The position numbers and the translations under genes were made by a program. From positions 1,364,001 through 1,428,000 of the forward strand of contig NC_020520.1 of assembly GCF_000348785.1 (NCBI RefSeq): DNA of 64,000 nucleotides. Direction: 5' to 3'. The notes under the pieces were generated by a model. It was not told the origin of the DNA. It was given only the letters and a program-made list of their open reading frames with translations, and made no database searches. This document shows positions 60,001 through 64,000 of this stretch, one piece after another. Origin of the DNA: Ilumatobacter coccineus YM16-304 (GTDB taxonomy: Bacteria > Actinomycetota > Acidimicrobiia > Acidimicrobiales > Ilumatobacteraceae). Position 1 is the first letter of the stretch, and each line of letters opens with the position of its first letter.

Positions 60001-60725
60001 TCGAAGCCACCGCGGCGTCGAGCACCGACGGTTCGTGCACAGTGTCGGCCGATGGATCGCAGGTGGTGTGTGAACCGCTGACGGTCGCGGCCGACGGCGG
60101 CACCGTCACGATCACGATCGTCGCCGACGCCACCGGCGACGGAACGGTCACGAACACGGCGACGCTCGAGTGCGAGTGCATCGTCGCCACCATCACCAGC
60201 GACCCTGCCGTGGTCGACGTCGACCGTCACGCCGACCTGGGCGTGACCAAGACCGTGTTCCGGGCCATCACCAAGCCGGGCTTCGCCGTGACCTACACGA
60301 TCACCGTCACCAACGACGGCCCCGACACGGCGATCGGAACCGTGTTGCGAGAGCAACTGCCCAACGGGCTCCGCTACGTCTCGTCGTCGCCGTCGGTCGG
60401 CACCTACGACCCGGGCACCGGTGTGTGGAACATCGGTGACCTCGCCGACGGTGCCACCGCCACGATGGATCTCCGGGTCGTCGTGCTGGTCGAGGGCAAC
60501 TTCATCAACGAGGTCACGGTGAGCTCCGACATCGAAGACCGCAGCCCCGACAACAACTCGGCCGAGGCAGTGCTGCTCGCGATCTCACCCGATCTGCCCC
60601 TCACGGGCACCTCCACCATCGAGCGGATCGTCCCGATCTCGATCGGAGCGCTCGTCGTCGGACTCGCTCTGCTGCTGGGTTCCCGTCGTCGCAGCCGTGG
60701 TGACGGTACGCTTGGCGCCACATGA
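45045..60725 (+). CDS. Giant LPXTG-anchored surface protein with ~38 DUF11 repeats
   Basis: One uninterrupted frame encodes 5226 residues from ATG 45045 (a GTG at 45027 is also possible). A basic n-region and hydrophobic core (VAGAFLLTLTMLQVGV) form a signal peptide, cleaved probably near ADAA. Residues ~30-369 form a distinct N-terminal domain. About 38 DUF11 repeats of ~110-140 residues follow (370 to ~5160), each with a D-L-x-x-x-K start, a central N-x-G-P-S and usually a close Cys pair. The end carries the sortase motif LPLTG (5184-5188), a membrane helix and an RRRSR tail. It is presumably a fibrous adhesin or stalk. No sortase gene is in the window. Confidence 0.93.
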   Translation: MMSERRARHRLGRVAGAFLLTLTMLQVGVDGGFRGSDADAALIQSFTPPAYTTNTTGAIDIIGNGLMTCGTSTNCINTLNGTRNSGNGSFTMIDLDADDGVLTAAQSGQTTNSSMAVYAPPAGSTVLYASLHWSANSNSSARNRLSLLPPGATNYQTITGTVANLGSLYQTSADITSIVQAAGPGDYWAGNIQRTQGGGQYAGWSMVVVYENGGLPVRNLTVFDGFGRVTSQTNDNVLDVPISGFLTPPLGAVNAEIGIVAYEGDRNITGDQVLIDTNPGPVTTFANLTDASNPTTNFGNGTITDAGIPTATGLPVDVNNLNVDIDEFATVNTLANSQTDTTIRFQTVGDWWYPGVLTTAIDLFVPQFPEVNKTVVDLNGGDAVPGDVLEYDVVFENTGNDFADNSVVSDVIPAGTTYVPGSIQIGGVAKSDTPGNDEAEFTGSEVVARVGTGATPLFGGTIAPGDSVEVSFQVTIDDAASGTTIENVATLDYRARTIGQDFQFDSNQVDTPVPPRARLSVTKSGSPDPVVAGENVTWTIEVANAGPNTATGVTLDDVLVGNTFVSVSGATCAGASAGDTTLGCTLADIPAGSSSTVTLVAATDPALAPGSSASDTVTVDAAQDDDDLSDNSASAQVAIDTEADLTIVKADVADPVAAGATVDYTLTVTNAGPSDAADVVISDQTDGQFAVTSVSLAGGVAGTCSVATRSCALDDPLAPGDSVTMNVSATVDGDASATIENRGTVTSSTTDPTPGDNTDLETTTVTPVADVSVVKTTVDAPVVAGEQVTYSIVVSNAGPSAAANVTLSDPLPAGLSFVSAATTQGACPGTGPVTCNFGSIGAGGSVTVTVVADVADTATGAALANTATVASPTDTTPGNNESTANDTVLNSADLRLNKEIDESTLAAGAAYTYTLTTINDGPSETSGTVTVTDTIPVVLGTPTAAAGSGWTCNISGQDVTCTRTTPIPVGGTAPLTISGTAPAGSPPGLAVNDASVSYPTDPDPANNDADATTELALEADVRIDKEWTTATATAGGPATFTLVVTNSGPSIAPDVSITDVLPGGMTVTDASGTGVSCNPPGTGSVSCSADLPMAPGASLTITVDVDVPADLAAGQLNNTATVASTANDRNPSNNTDVDGIDIVRLADLGVTKVATDTSPVAGESVEFTVVVTNDGPSTANATFVGDALPVGMTLSTFPSPLCSDNAGSLSCDLGVVQPGAANAVTIVYTAVIDPSVADGTPLTNTATASSPDPDPTPATVDEVVTVAAEADLIVTKTASADPATPGGTLTYTITVDNDGPSDAQGVTIADPPPVGFTPTSAASTIGSCDLTVDCTIGTLEAGATAVITITGDVASGITGNLTNTTGAVASTTTLINTGDDVGTVTVATAPAADLQISKSASPTTIAAGGGNVTFVVAVSNNGPSDAMSTVVTDSLPAGFVVDSVTPSQGSCSSDTSCELGTVVAGAAPATITYVGYFPSTAAAGTVTNEATVTSPTDPGGPSVATADVAITTSADVSVAKSGPVTVNAGDAVQYNIAVQNAGPSVAEAVTLTDVLDAAQLDAANATVTPSPACANNSGTIDCSFGDLPVGALITVVVQVDALPDATVGAAALSNTATIDSATADPTPANDTSSASTDVTRESDVAVVKSGPTGFVAGETGTYTLSITNNGPSDAVATDVDDVAPAGVTFGAVAGTAGCVALPCSIASIAAGDTVTVTIDATVGADSDIASIENTATVSNADDKTPGNDSSTITTPVTRDADMRIVSKDSAPDPVSAGATITYTIVVANDGPSTARNAELTDTVPVNTTLVPSSLPLGCSFTGVAAGETITCDLGLMTAGQNETISFDVIVDPATPDGTVIENTATAGSDTPDGTPGNDSNPPETTLVAVVADVGITKTADLATAVPGEPLTYTLTVVNAGPSSASTVVIDDDISSIFEPGSVSTALVGAPGGVACDATVNCTLADFPVGTFDVEITGTVLADATADLANSATISTTSNQGADVLGNSDDLDTPVAPSADLSIAKSASPDPVEPGEPITYTITVSNAGPSDAVNVEVTDLVPAELTIDEVRPLAQCNQATAVCLVPAIAAGGSATIEIDGTVATSAVDTIENTATITATDTPDPVAGNDSTTIETDVVPEADIQVTKTTITDPVVAGTTVRYAVVIVNNGPAPAENVDVVDLLPANATFVNASTPVGTCTKTGPALGGTLTCELGTLGATTSIQIDVDVIVEPDASGTLDNSVTATSTTDDPDATNNDATNPNGATSDPMVTAPDLRVQKSLVSADPADPDLVAGEPFEYLIEIFNDGPSTAVADITLADTLPPEVSDAVPAEVTPRVVTLSGIANPADCTYDDATNQIDCTFSDDLAVGDSIQLTVSGFIRTDALIGVADNTATVTTTDADPNPANSSGTAEATLVTNADLQVAKSFADSSVIAGQDTTFTISVTNNGPSDAADVELTDALPAGFTVLSLANATGGLCSNTATTVTCSNTSLPVGATISVDVTALVDASQPANPVNNTAGVTSTTDDRNPSNNTSTDGITVTRLADLTIAKTSSSPTVVAGNQITYTLTVGNTGPSSAEATVVGDPLDPALTIVEPSITTTQGTCTAPGNVLTCDLGEILPGAAPVQIEYTVTFDPAIVDGTTINNAAQADSITPLTGGPATADTDVDVVRTADVELVSKTVTPDPVIAGETVEYTITARNNGPSISTNTTVIDELPAGLTLEAPLPAGCSDVAGDLSCDLGTLTVGQVETITFTARVDADEPDGSAITNDASISATEPDPNAGNDTASVPVTVDTVAALSITKVAGPDPAVPGESLTYTITVTNDGPSDAASVVVDDTTLSMFQAGTISSSASQGNCDLTVSCAVGTVAPGAANAVTVTITGTVAADLTTDISNTAGVTSPTDPTPDEVTIITPVAPVTDLSITKTLDTSPLVPGGPVQYTITVTNPGPSDAQSVAVVDSIDPAVTGLLVDQAQCQFTGQDLACAVGTLPPGDFVIVVTGVLDEGFTGDLANSATVTTTTDQGANTSPDTASVDETAAPDADLVLTKTAAPDPVIAGELVTYTITVRNDGPSTAIGVQVDDALPAGLTVDDVSSSQGGCTSLPCDLGDLVDGASATVTVVAQVDADVTDLAPNSATTSSTTPDSDLSNNNDTADPVVDTLARLSTTKELSTPTAVPGTRVSWTITVDNDGPSDALDVSVADTVPAVLTGVTVTSSQGACSAFDCLLGTVEPGGSATITIEGDLPADTPAGTLDNVAVTTSTTPDDDLTNDTGTASNPIVPSADVSIEKVGPTSDLVPGQPATFVVTVTNDGPSDAQNVEFTDTVPASIDPATITTNVTSGAATCDPVAGSLVTCRQATLLDGDSYVVEITGTVLADVTDASVDNTAVVTSDTPDPDGSDNSSTSTTDVTASADLSVTKALTTGFTEPIDPSAPISYTITVANAGPSDAQNVVVGDTLPTEITLTAISTAVVGATCDQGAVTCTFPTVAAGTSVEVTVTGTVSDRALGSFDNVATVASDTTDPDPSDNTVTETTDVTPFADLGVAKTLLTPAADVVAGQQVRYQLVVTNDGPAPATLVEVLDTLPAGTVFVSTSTPVGACVHDGSATGGVVDCDLGTLPDQASVTITIDIDIVDDTSGQLANSASVSSPITDPVAANDTSSTSDTIRIVPDLQITKTLVQSELVAGDPFTYQIVVKNNGPSDALAQIDIDDVLPPQVDQALPITADYVISSGGSGSCAVTPGAPSATVDCDITDDLAVGETITVTVAGTVDSGAAAFDDNTATVATGDEDPDLANNSATAESDLATNADLSLVKVFDDDSVVAGDDTVFDLIVSNAGPSDALAVSVTDVLPAGFEIVSAVSADGTCVTSTTNAADDTTTCTMGTIANGASVTITVTADVDPSLGAGPVTNTATVTSSTPDRNPSSNTATDQIAVERFATLDLDKVVVSPTPPADVVAGEEIDYEITVDNAGPSSAEGSVVGDALPAGVTIDVASITASQGSCTTPGGILTCSFGEILPGDDATVTYTVTVDAGFTGTTVTNNASADSPTPNNGPVTDSETVGVDTEADLELVSKIADPTTAVAGSDLEYSILVRNNGPSVARDVLVSDDIPTGLTVLVASLPTGCTLASGDVECELGDLAPTAERTITFTVTVDADQLGPINNTAEVSSNTPEPAVDPSPNTNGVVTPVDTSADLSVVKTADPSPAVPGQPITYTIVVTNAGPSVARAVELTDDDAPSILTGASGTWVNGAASGSCDATINCAIGDLPVGTATITITGTVPADQTTTLVNSATVSTTTDDPDATNDTGSAFTPVAPEADITVTKVIDTTPLVPGEPMQFTITVTNNGPSDAANVLVSDNIDASMTGLATTAPDCSISGQLLGCSIDTLAPGAGNAVSIVVTGDLASSYTGSFSNVVNVSTSTSQGPDAAPNTATATAPAEPDADLSSTKDATPDPVIAGEVVTYLITVSNAGPSDATGVVVTDTLPAGLTAVNVFSSQGACSSLPCSLNTIPDGGSATVTVEALVGSDLLAVGTNTADVTADTPDSTPGNNESTEDVALDTLARLTTVKELSTPTAVPGGPLRWTITVTNAGPSDARDVSVADTVPAAVTNTTISSSQGGCTAFSCLLGTIPAGGSATITIDADLPADVTATSISNTATTTSSTPDDDNTDDSSTATNPIAPAADVRITKVGPTSDVVAGTAVSWTLIVVNDGPSDAADVIVTDDLPAALDPASIVIGDGGATCTLTGLSLSCDLSTMADGATATITIDGTLRTDFTGASLDNVATVASSTADPDTSNNSDSATNDNAPLADIVVTGTVTPTSVPAGTTTGYEFEIVNNGPSDAADTVVTIPIPASMTIVGTPTVVGFPGATVTVVDGVITVDIGDLPPGTPVTITFDGDVSIDQPAGPLPITATGSTATTQNDTSNDAATLSIDVINDVDLSIVKEASAQVVAFGDEVTFTITVTNDGRTPAIGATVTDDLPAGLEATAASSTDGSCTVSADGSQVVCEPLTVAADGGTVTITIVADATGDGTVTNTATLECECIVATITSDPAVVDVDRHADLGVTKTVFRAITKPGFAVTYTITVTNDGPDTAIGTVLREQLPNGLRYVSSSPSVGTYDPGTGVWNIGDLADGATATMDLRVVVLVEGNFINEVTVSSDIEDRSPDNNSAEAVLLAISPDLPLTGTSTIERIVPISIGALVVGLALLLGSRRRSRGDGTLGAT
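46152..60590 (+). repeat. Tandem DUF11 repeat array (about 38 units)
   Basis: I count 38 successive units by their opening (A-D-L/V-x-x-x-K) and central (N-x-G-P-S-x-A) signatures, starting near 46152 and ending before the LPXTG sequence. Unit length is about 330-430 bp. The units are divergent at the DNA level, so this is an old protein-level array rather than a fresh tandem expansion. Confidence 0.85.
51459..59858 (+). repeat. Two consecutive 11-unit super-repeats of 4200 bp each
   Basis: Units 15-25 (51459-55658) and 26-36 (55659-59858) match in order: for example 15/26 share STPVG-C, 17/28 share the D-R-N-P-S-N/S-N-T ending, 18/29 share G-x-I/V-L-T-C-x-x-G-E-I-L-P-G, and 23/34 share T-K/V-K-E-L-S-T-P-T-A-V-P-G. 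Both blocks are 1400 codons by my boundaries. Units 4-7 match 15-18 too, so a third, partly eroded block (47346-51458, 1371 codons) may precede them. Confidence 0.7.
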
Positions 60726-62047
60726 CACATGACAATTCCCGACGGGGAGCGCCCCGCCGTCGACGTACGCGACCTTCGGAGGCCAACGATCGCGACCACG
60801 TGAACACGTCGAACCTCACTTCCATCAACGCGCTTCCGGCAGTCGAAGCGCCGACGGGGTTCTTCGACCTCGGCGTTCCGGCCCGCATCGACGACGGGCT
60901 CGCCGCATGCGGCTTCGCACAACCGTTCAACATCCAGACCGAGGCGATTCCGGTCGCCATGCAGGGCAAAGACGTCTGCGGCCGCGCCAAGACCGGCTCG
61001 GGCAAGACGCTTGCGTTCGGCGTGCCGATGCTCGCCCGCATCACCGACGAAGCCAAGCCGATGCGCCCGCTCGGGCTCGTGCTCGTGCCGACGCGTGAGC
61101 TGGCCGTGCAGGTCGCCGAAGTGCTGCAACCCGTTGCCAACCATGCCGGCATGAAGGTGCTGCCCGTCTACGGCGGCGCCTCGCGTCACCATCAGGTCGA
61201 CGAGATGGCCAAGGGCGTCGAGATCGTCGTGGCCACCCCGCTGCGCCTCATCGACCTCATCAAGTCCGACGAGATCAACCTCGACGACATCCAGATCGTC
61301 ACCCTCGACGAGGCCGACCGCATGGCCGACGACGGCTTCACGCCCCAGGTCGAGTGGATCCTGCGCCACACCGGCAACCGCAACCAGACGATGCTGTTCT
61401 CGGCAACGCTCGACGGCGATGTCGGCCACCTCATCCGGGCGTATCAGACCGACCCCGAGACCGTGGCGATCGACGAAGCGACCGACACGGTCGGCAACAT
61501 GAGCCACCTGTTCCTCGGCATCCACCACATGGACCGTGACAAGGTCATCGGCTCGATCGCCAAGGGCATCCCGAAGATCATCGTGTTCTGCCAGACGAAA
61601 CGGCAGTGCGACCGGGCCACCGAGAAGCTGCAAGACCTCGGTCTCGACGCCATGGCCATCCACGGCGACCTCCAGCAGAAGACGCGTGAGCGTGTGATGC
61701 GGATGTTCGCCGAGAGCAAGCTGCAGATCCTGGTGGCCACCGACGTGGCCGCCCGCGGGATCGACATCGACGACATCGGTGCGGTCATCCACTACGAGCC
61801 GGCCAAGGACGTCAAGGACTACCTGCACCGCTCGGGCCGCACGGCTCGCGCCGGGCGCGACGGCTGGGCGATCACGTTCGCCGAGTACAACCAGACCACG
61901 CAGGTCCGCATCCTGCAGCGCATGCTCAGCATGGAGCCGAGCAAGCCGGTCGAAGTGTTCTCCAACGACCAACGCCTGCTCCGCCTCGAGGAGTTCGGCG
62001 ACGACGTCAAGACGTCGGCGCAGCACCCCAGCAACATGAAGGTCTGA
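60722..62047 (+). CDS. DEAD-box RNA helicase
   Basis: The protein has 441 residues. After a basic lead of ~30 residues come the Q motif (GFAQPFNIQTEAIP), Walker A AKTGSGKT, PTRELA, LDEADRM (DEAD), LFSATL (SAT), ATDVAARGIDI and HRSGRTARAG. It unwinds RNA duplexes, probably in ribosome assembly or mRNA turnover. ATG 60722 overlaps the stop of the giant surface-protein gene (ATGA); a GTG at codon 27 (NTSNLTSINA) is an alternative start that would avoid the overlap. Confidence 0.94.
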   Translation: MTHDNSRRGAPRRRRTRPSEANDRDHVNTSNLTSINALPAVEAPTGFFDLGVPARIDDGLAACGFAQPFNIQTEAIPVAMQGKDVCGRAKTGSGKTLAFGVPMLARITDEAKPMRPLGLVLVPTRELAVQVAEVLQPVANHAGMKVLPVYGGASRHHQVDEMAKGVEIVVATPLRLIDLIKSDEINLDDIQIVTLDEADRMADDGFTPQVEWILRHTGNRNQTMLFSATLDGDVGHLIRAYQTDPETVAIDEATDTVGNMSHLFLGIHHMDRDKVIGSIAKGIPKIIVFCQTKRQCDRATEKLQDLGLDAMAIHGDLQQKTRERVMRMFAESKLQILVATDVAARGIDIDDIGAVIHYEPAKDVKDYLHRSGRTARAGRDGWAITFAEYNQTTQVRILQRMLSMEPSKPVEVFSNDQRLLRLEEFGDDVKTSAQHPSNMKV

Positions 62048-62070
62048 CTCGTCGCTGACAGACTCGGACG

Positions 62071-62952
62071 ATGACGTCCAACATGCCAGCAGCGGAGGTC
62101 GACACGTCGGCGTCGCTCGTGCGGGCGCTACTCGAATCCCAACATCCCGATCTCGCCTCGCTGCCGCTGCGCGAGGCGGCGAACGGTTGGGACAATGTGA
62201 TCTTCCGGCTCGGCGACGCGCTGAGCATCCGGCTGCCGCGCCGCGCGATGGCGGCGCGTCTGGTCGAACACGAGCAGGCGGTGCTGCCCGCACTCGGTGC
62301 ACGACTACCGATCGCGATCCCGGTGCCGGTGCGCATCGGCCGGCCCGAGTTCGACTACCCATGGTCGTGGAGCATCAATCCGTGGATCCCCGGCACCATC
62401 GCGGCGGTCACCCCGTTCGCCGACCCGAGTCGAGAGGCGCAACGCCTCGGTGCGTTCATGGCGGCGCTGCATACCACCGCACCCGTCGACGCGCCGTCGA
62501 ATCCCCACCGGGGCCACTTCGTCGGGCGGAACACCGACATCAACGTCGAACGCGCCGCGCAGCTCGACTGGGGCGACTCGATGCTGGAGCGATGGGGCGA
62601 ACTCGTCGACGTGGAGCCGTGGCCGCACGAGCCGACGTGGATCCACGGAGACCTGCACGGGGCGAACCTGCTGGTCGACGACGGTGAGATCAGCGGTGTG
62701 ATCGACTTCGGTGACGTGTGCGCCGGCGACCCGGCCACCGACCTGTCGATCGCCTGGTCGCTGTTCGGTGAGCGCGATCGCGACGTGTTCAGGGAGGCGG
62801 CGAGCCGGGGCGAACACGCCGTCGACGACGCCACCTGGCAGCGGGCCGAGGCGTGGGCACTGCACTTCGCGGTGATCTACACGCTGCACTCAGCCGACAA
62901 TCCCACCATGGGCGCCATCGGCGACCACCTCCGCCGCACACTGCTCGGCTGA
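62071..62952 (+). CDS. APH-family phosphotransferase (aminoglycoside/choline-kinase-like)
   Basis: The protein has 293 residues. The catalytic loop IHGDLHGANLLV and the metal-binding VIDFGDVCAGDPATDLS are intact, with the N-lobe IFRLGDALSIRLPRR before them. This matches the APH/macrolide-kinase-like family. The substrate could be a small metabolite; antibiotic resistance cannot be claimed from sequence. It lies 23 bp after the helicase gene. Confidence 0.9.
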   Translation: MTSNMPAAEVDTSASLVRALLESQHPDLASLPLREAANGWDNVIFRLGDALSIRLPRRAMAARLVEHEQAVLPALGARLPIAIPVPVRIGRPEFDYPWSWSINPWIPGTIAAVTPFADPSREAQRLGAFMAALHTTAPVDAPSNPHRGHFVGRNTDINVERAAQLDWGDSMLERWGELVDVEPWPHEPTWIHGDLHGANLLVDDGEISGVIDFGDVCAGDPATDLSIAWSLFGERDRDVFREAASRGEHAVDDATWQRAEAWALHFAVIYTLHSADNPTMGAIGDHLRRTLLG

Positions 62953-63031
62953 CGAGCGGAGTCGGCGACCGATCGCATTGACGCCGAAATCGAACCGTCG
63001 TCGGGCGGTCGTGCTGTGTGAAACTGCGACG

Positions 63032-63973
63032 ATGTCCGGTGCACCCCTCATCTCGGCGCGTTCGCTCGTCAAACGGTTCGGTTCGGGCCCCGAGGCGTTC
63101 ACGGCGGTCAACGGCATCGACATCGAGGTCGCACCGGGGGAGGCGTTCGGCTTCCTCGGCCCCAACGGCGCCGGCAAAACCTCCACGATGCGGATGATCG
63201 GGTGCGTGTCCCCGGTGAGCGACGGCGAGCTGCGGATCTTCGGCCTCGACGCCGCCACCGAGGGTCGCAAGATCCGTGCCCGCATGGGCGTCGTCCCGCA
63301 ACTCGACCAGCTCGACAACGAACTGACCGTGCTCGAGAACCTCGTCATCTACGGCCGGTACTTCGACCTGTCGCGCAAGGCAGCGGCGGCGAAGGCCCGC
63401 GACCTGCTCGAGTTCGTGCAGCTCACCGAGAAGTCCGACAGCAAGGTCGAGCCGCTCTCGGGCGGCCAGAAGCGGCGCGTGTCGATCGCCCGGTCGCTCA
63501 TCAACGATCCCGACCTGCTCCTGCTCGACGAGCCGACGACCGGGCTCGACCCGCAGGCCCGTCACGTCCTCTGGGACCGGCTCTATCAGCTCAAGGAACT
63601 CGGAGCCACGCAGGTCATCACCACGCACTTCATGGACGAGGCCGAGCAGTTGTGCGATCGCCTCGTGGTGATGGACGGCGGGGTGATCGTCGCCGAAGGA
63701 TCGCCGCAAGGGCTCATCGCCGAACACGTTCGACGCGAAGTGCTCGAAGTTCGTTTCGGGTACGGCCGCAACGAGGAGCAACTCCCTCGTCTCGACGGCG
63801 TCGGGGCCCGCATCGAGGTGCTGCCCGACCGCCTGCTGATCTACGACGACGACGGCGACGGTGCGCTCAACGAACTGCACCGTCGAGAAGTGGTGCCCGA
63901 GAGCGCACTCGTCCGGCGCAGCAGCCTCGAGGACGTGTTCCTGAAGCTCACGGGAAGGACGCTCGTCGAGTGA
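63032..63973 (+). CDS. ABC transporter ATP-binding protein (export type, NodI/DrrA-like)
   Basis: The protein has 313 residues from ATG 63032. Walker A is GPNGAGKT, the ABC signature LSGGQKRRV, Walker B LLLLDEPTTGLDP and the switch His lies in ITTHFMDEAEQLC. The C-terminal ~90 residues are the accessory domain found in exporters of the NodI/DrrA group. The stop overlaps the GTG of the next gene, which should encode the permease. Confidence 0.94.
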   Translation: MSGAPLISARSLVKRFGSGPEAFTAVNGIDIEVAPGEAFGFLGPNGAGKTSTMRMIGCVSPVSDGELRIFGLDAATEGRKIRARMGVVPQLDQLDNELTVLENLVIYGRYFDLSRKAAAAKARDLLEFVQLTEKSDSKVEPLSGGQKRRVSIARSLINDPDLLLLDEPTTGLDPQARHVLWDRLYQLKELGATQVITTHFMDEAEQLCDRLVVMDGGVIVAEGSPQGLIAEHVRREVLEVRFGYGRNEEQLPRLDGVGARIEVLPDRLLIYDDDGDGALNELHRREVVPESALVRRSSLEDVFLKLTGRTLVE

Positions 63974-64000
63974 GCACGCCCGCGGCGATTCGCGTGTTCG
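63970..64000 (+). CDS. Start of the following gene, probably the ABC permease (3'-truncated)
   Basis: GTG 63970 overlaps the ATPase stop (GTGA) and opens a frame, M-S-T-P-A-A-I-R-V-F, that runs off the window. The identity as permease is inferred from the usual gene order only. Confidence 0.55.
   Translation, partial: MSTPAAIRVF

Noticed and set aside
46620-60356. Very long minus-strand frames (up to ~1545 residues) opposite the giant surface gene
   Set aside because: They are mirror images of the codon bias of the DUF11 repeats: high-GC sequence with few stops in one antisense frame, Arg/Gly/Asp-rich composition, no recognisable domains.
46152-60590. Regularly spaced similar sequence resembling a CRISPR or satellite array
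   Set aside because: The periodicity (330-430 bp) is that of protein domains; there are no short identical direct repeats with unique spacers.

Overview
The window is high-GC DNA from an actinobacterium. I infer Acidimicrobiia (Ilumatobacter-like). The grounds are dense high-GC genes joined by ATGA/GTGA stop-start overlaps, many leaderless-type promoters (TAnnnT ending 6-8 nt before the start codon), an actinobacterial-type LexA box, and a cysteine desulfurase - mnmA - methionine-synthase-like - ligA neighbourhood like the iscS-mnmA-Rv3015c-ligA region of Mycobacterium. The species cannot be read from the sequence.

Layout. 1-5.1 kb: a membrane-protein / DUF4129 / DUF4350 / MoxR ATPase / DUF58 operon. 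5.2-11.3 kb: an accessory, partly decayed stretch with a DUF222-HNH gene behind an SOS box, a MazEF-type toxin-antitoxin pair behind a 14-bp palindrome, a small monooxygenase divergent from a GlxA/AraC regulator, and two frameshifted genes (DinB/DUF664 and SET domain). 11.4-18.3 kb: three consecutive ECF sigma factor plus single-pass membrane partner modules, one partner carrying LysM-like and PASTA-like domains. 18.6-28.8 kb: housekeeping genes (SDR, DUF1992, SpoIIM-like, RDD, cysteine desulfurase, mnmA, MetE-like, ligA), then a GrdB-like selenoprotein gene whose in-frame UGA is followed by a SECIS-like hairpin. 28.8-34.1 kb: a PASTA pseudokinase, an SDR, an SCP2 protein and a lipoprotein metallopeptidase. 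34.1-37.3 kb: an operon of membrane protein, GNAT acyltransferase and an enolase-superfamily racemase/OSBS. 37.3-45 kb: serA, pyrF, a secreted dikinase-like lipoprotein, a ferredoxin, a small membrane protein, and leuA preceded by a Leu leader peptide and terminator. 45.0-60.7 kb: one 15.7-kb gene for a 5226-residue LPXTG-anchored surface protein with about 38 DUF11 repeats. 60.7-64 kb: DEAD-box helicase, APH-like kinase and the start of an ABC exporter operon.

The strongest items for follow-up are the selenoprotein (a conventional gene caller would cut it at the UGA), the leuA attenuator with four consecutive Leu codons, the giant surface protein with its roughly 1400-residue super-period, the extracellular glucan-water-dikinase-like lipoprotein, the PASTA pseudokinase, and the triple sigma/partner cluster.
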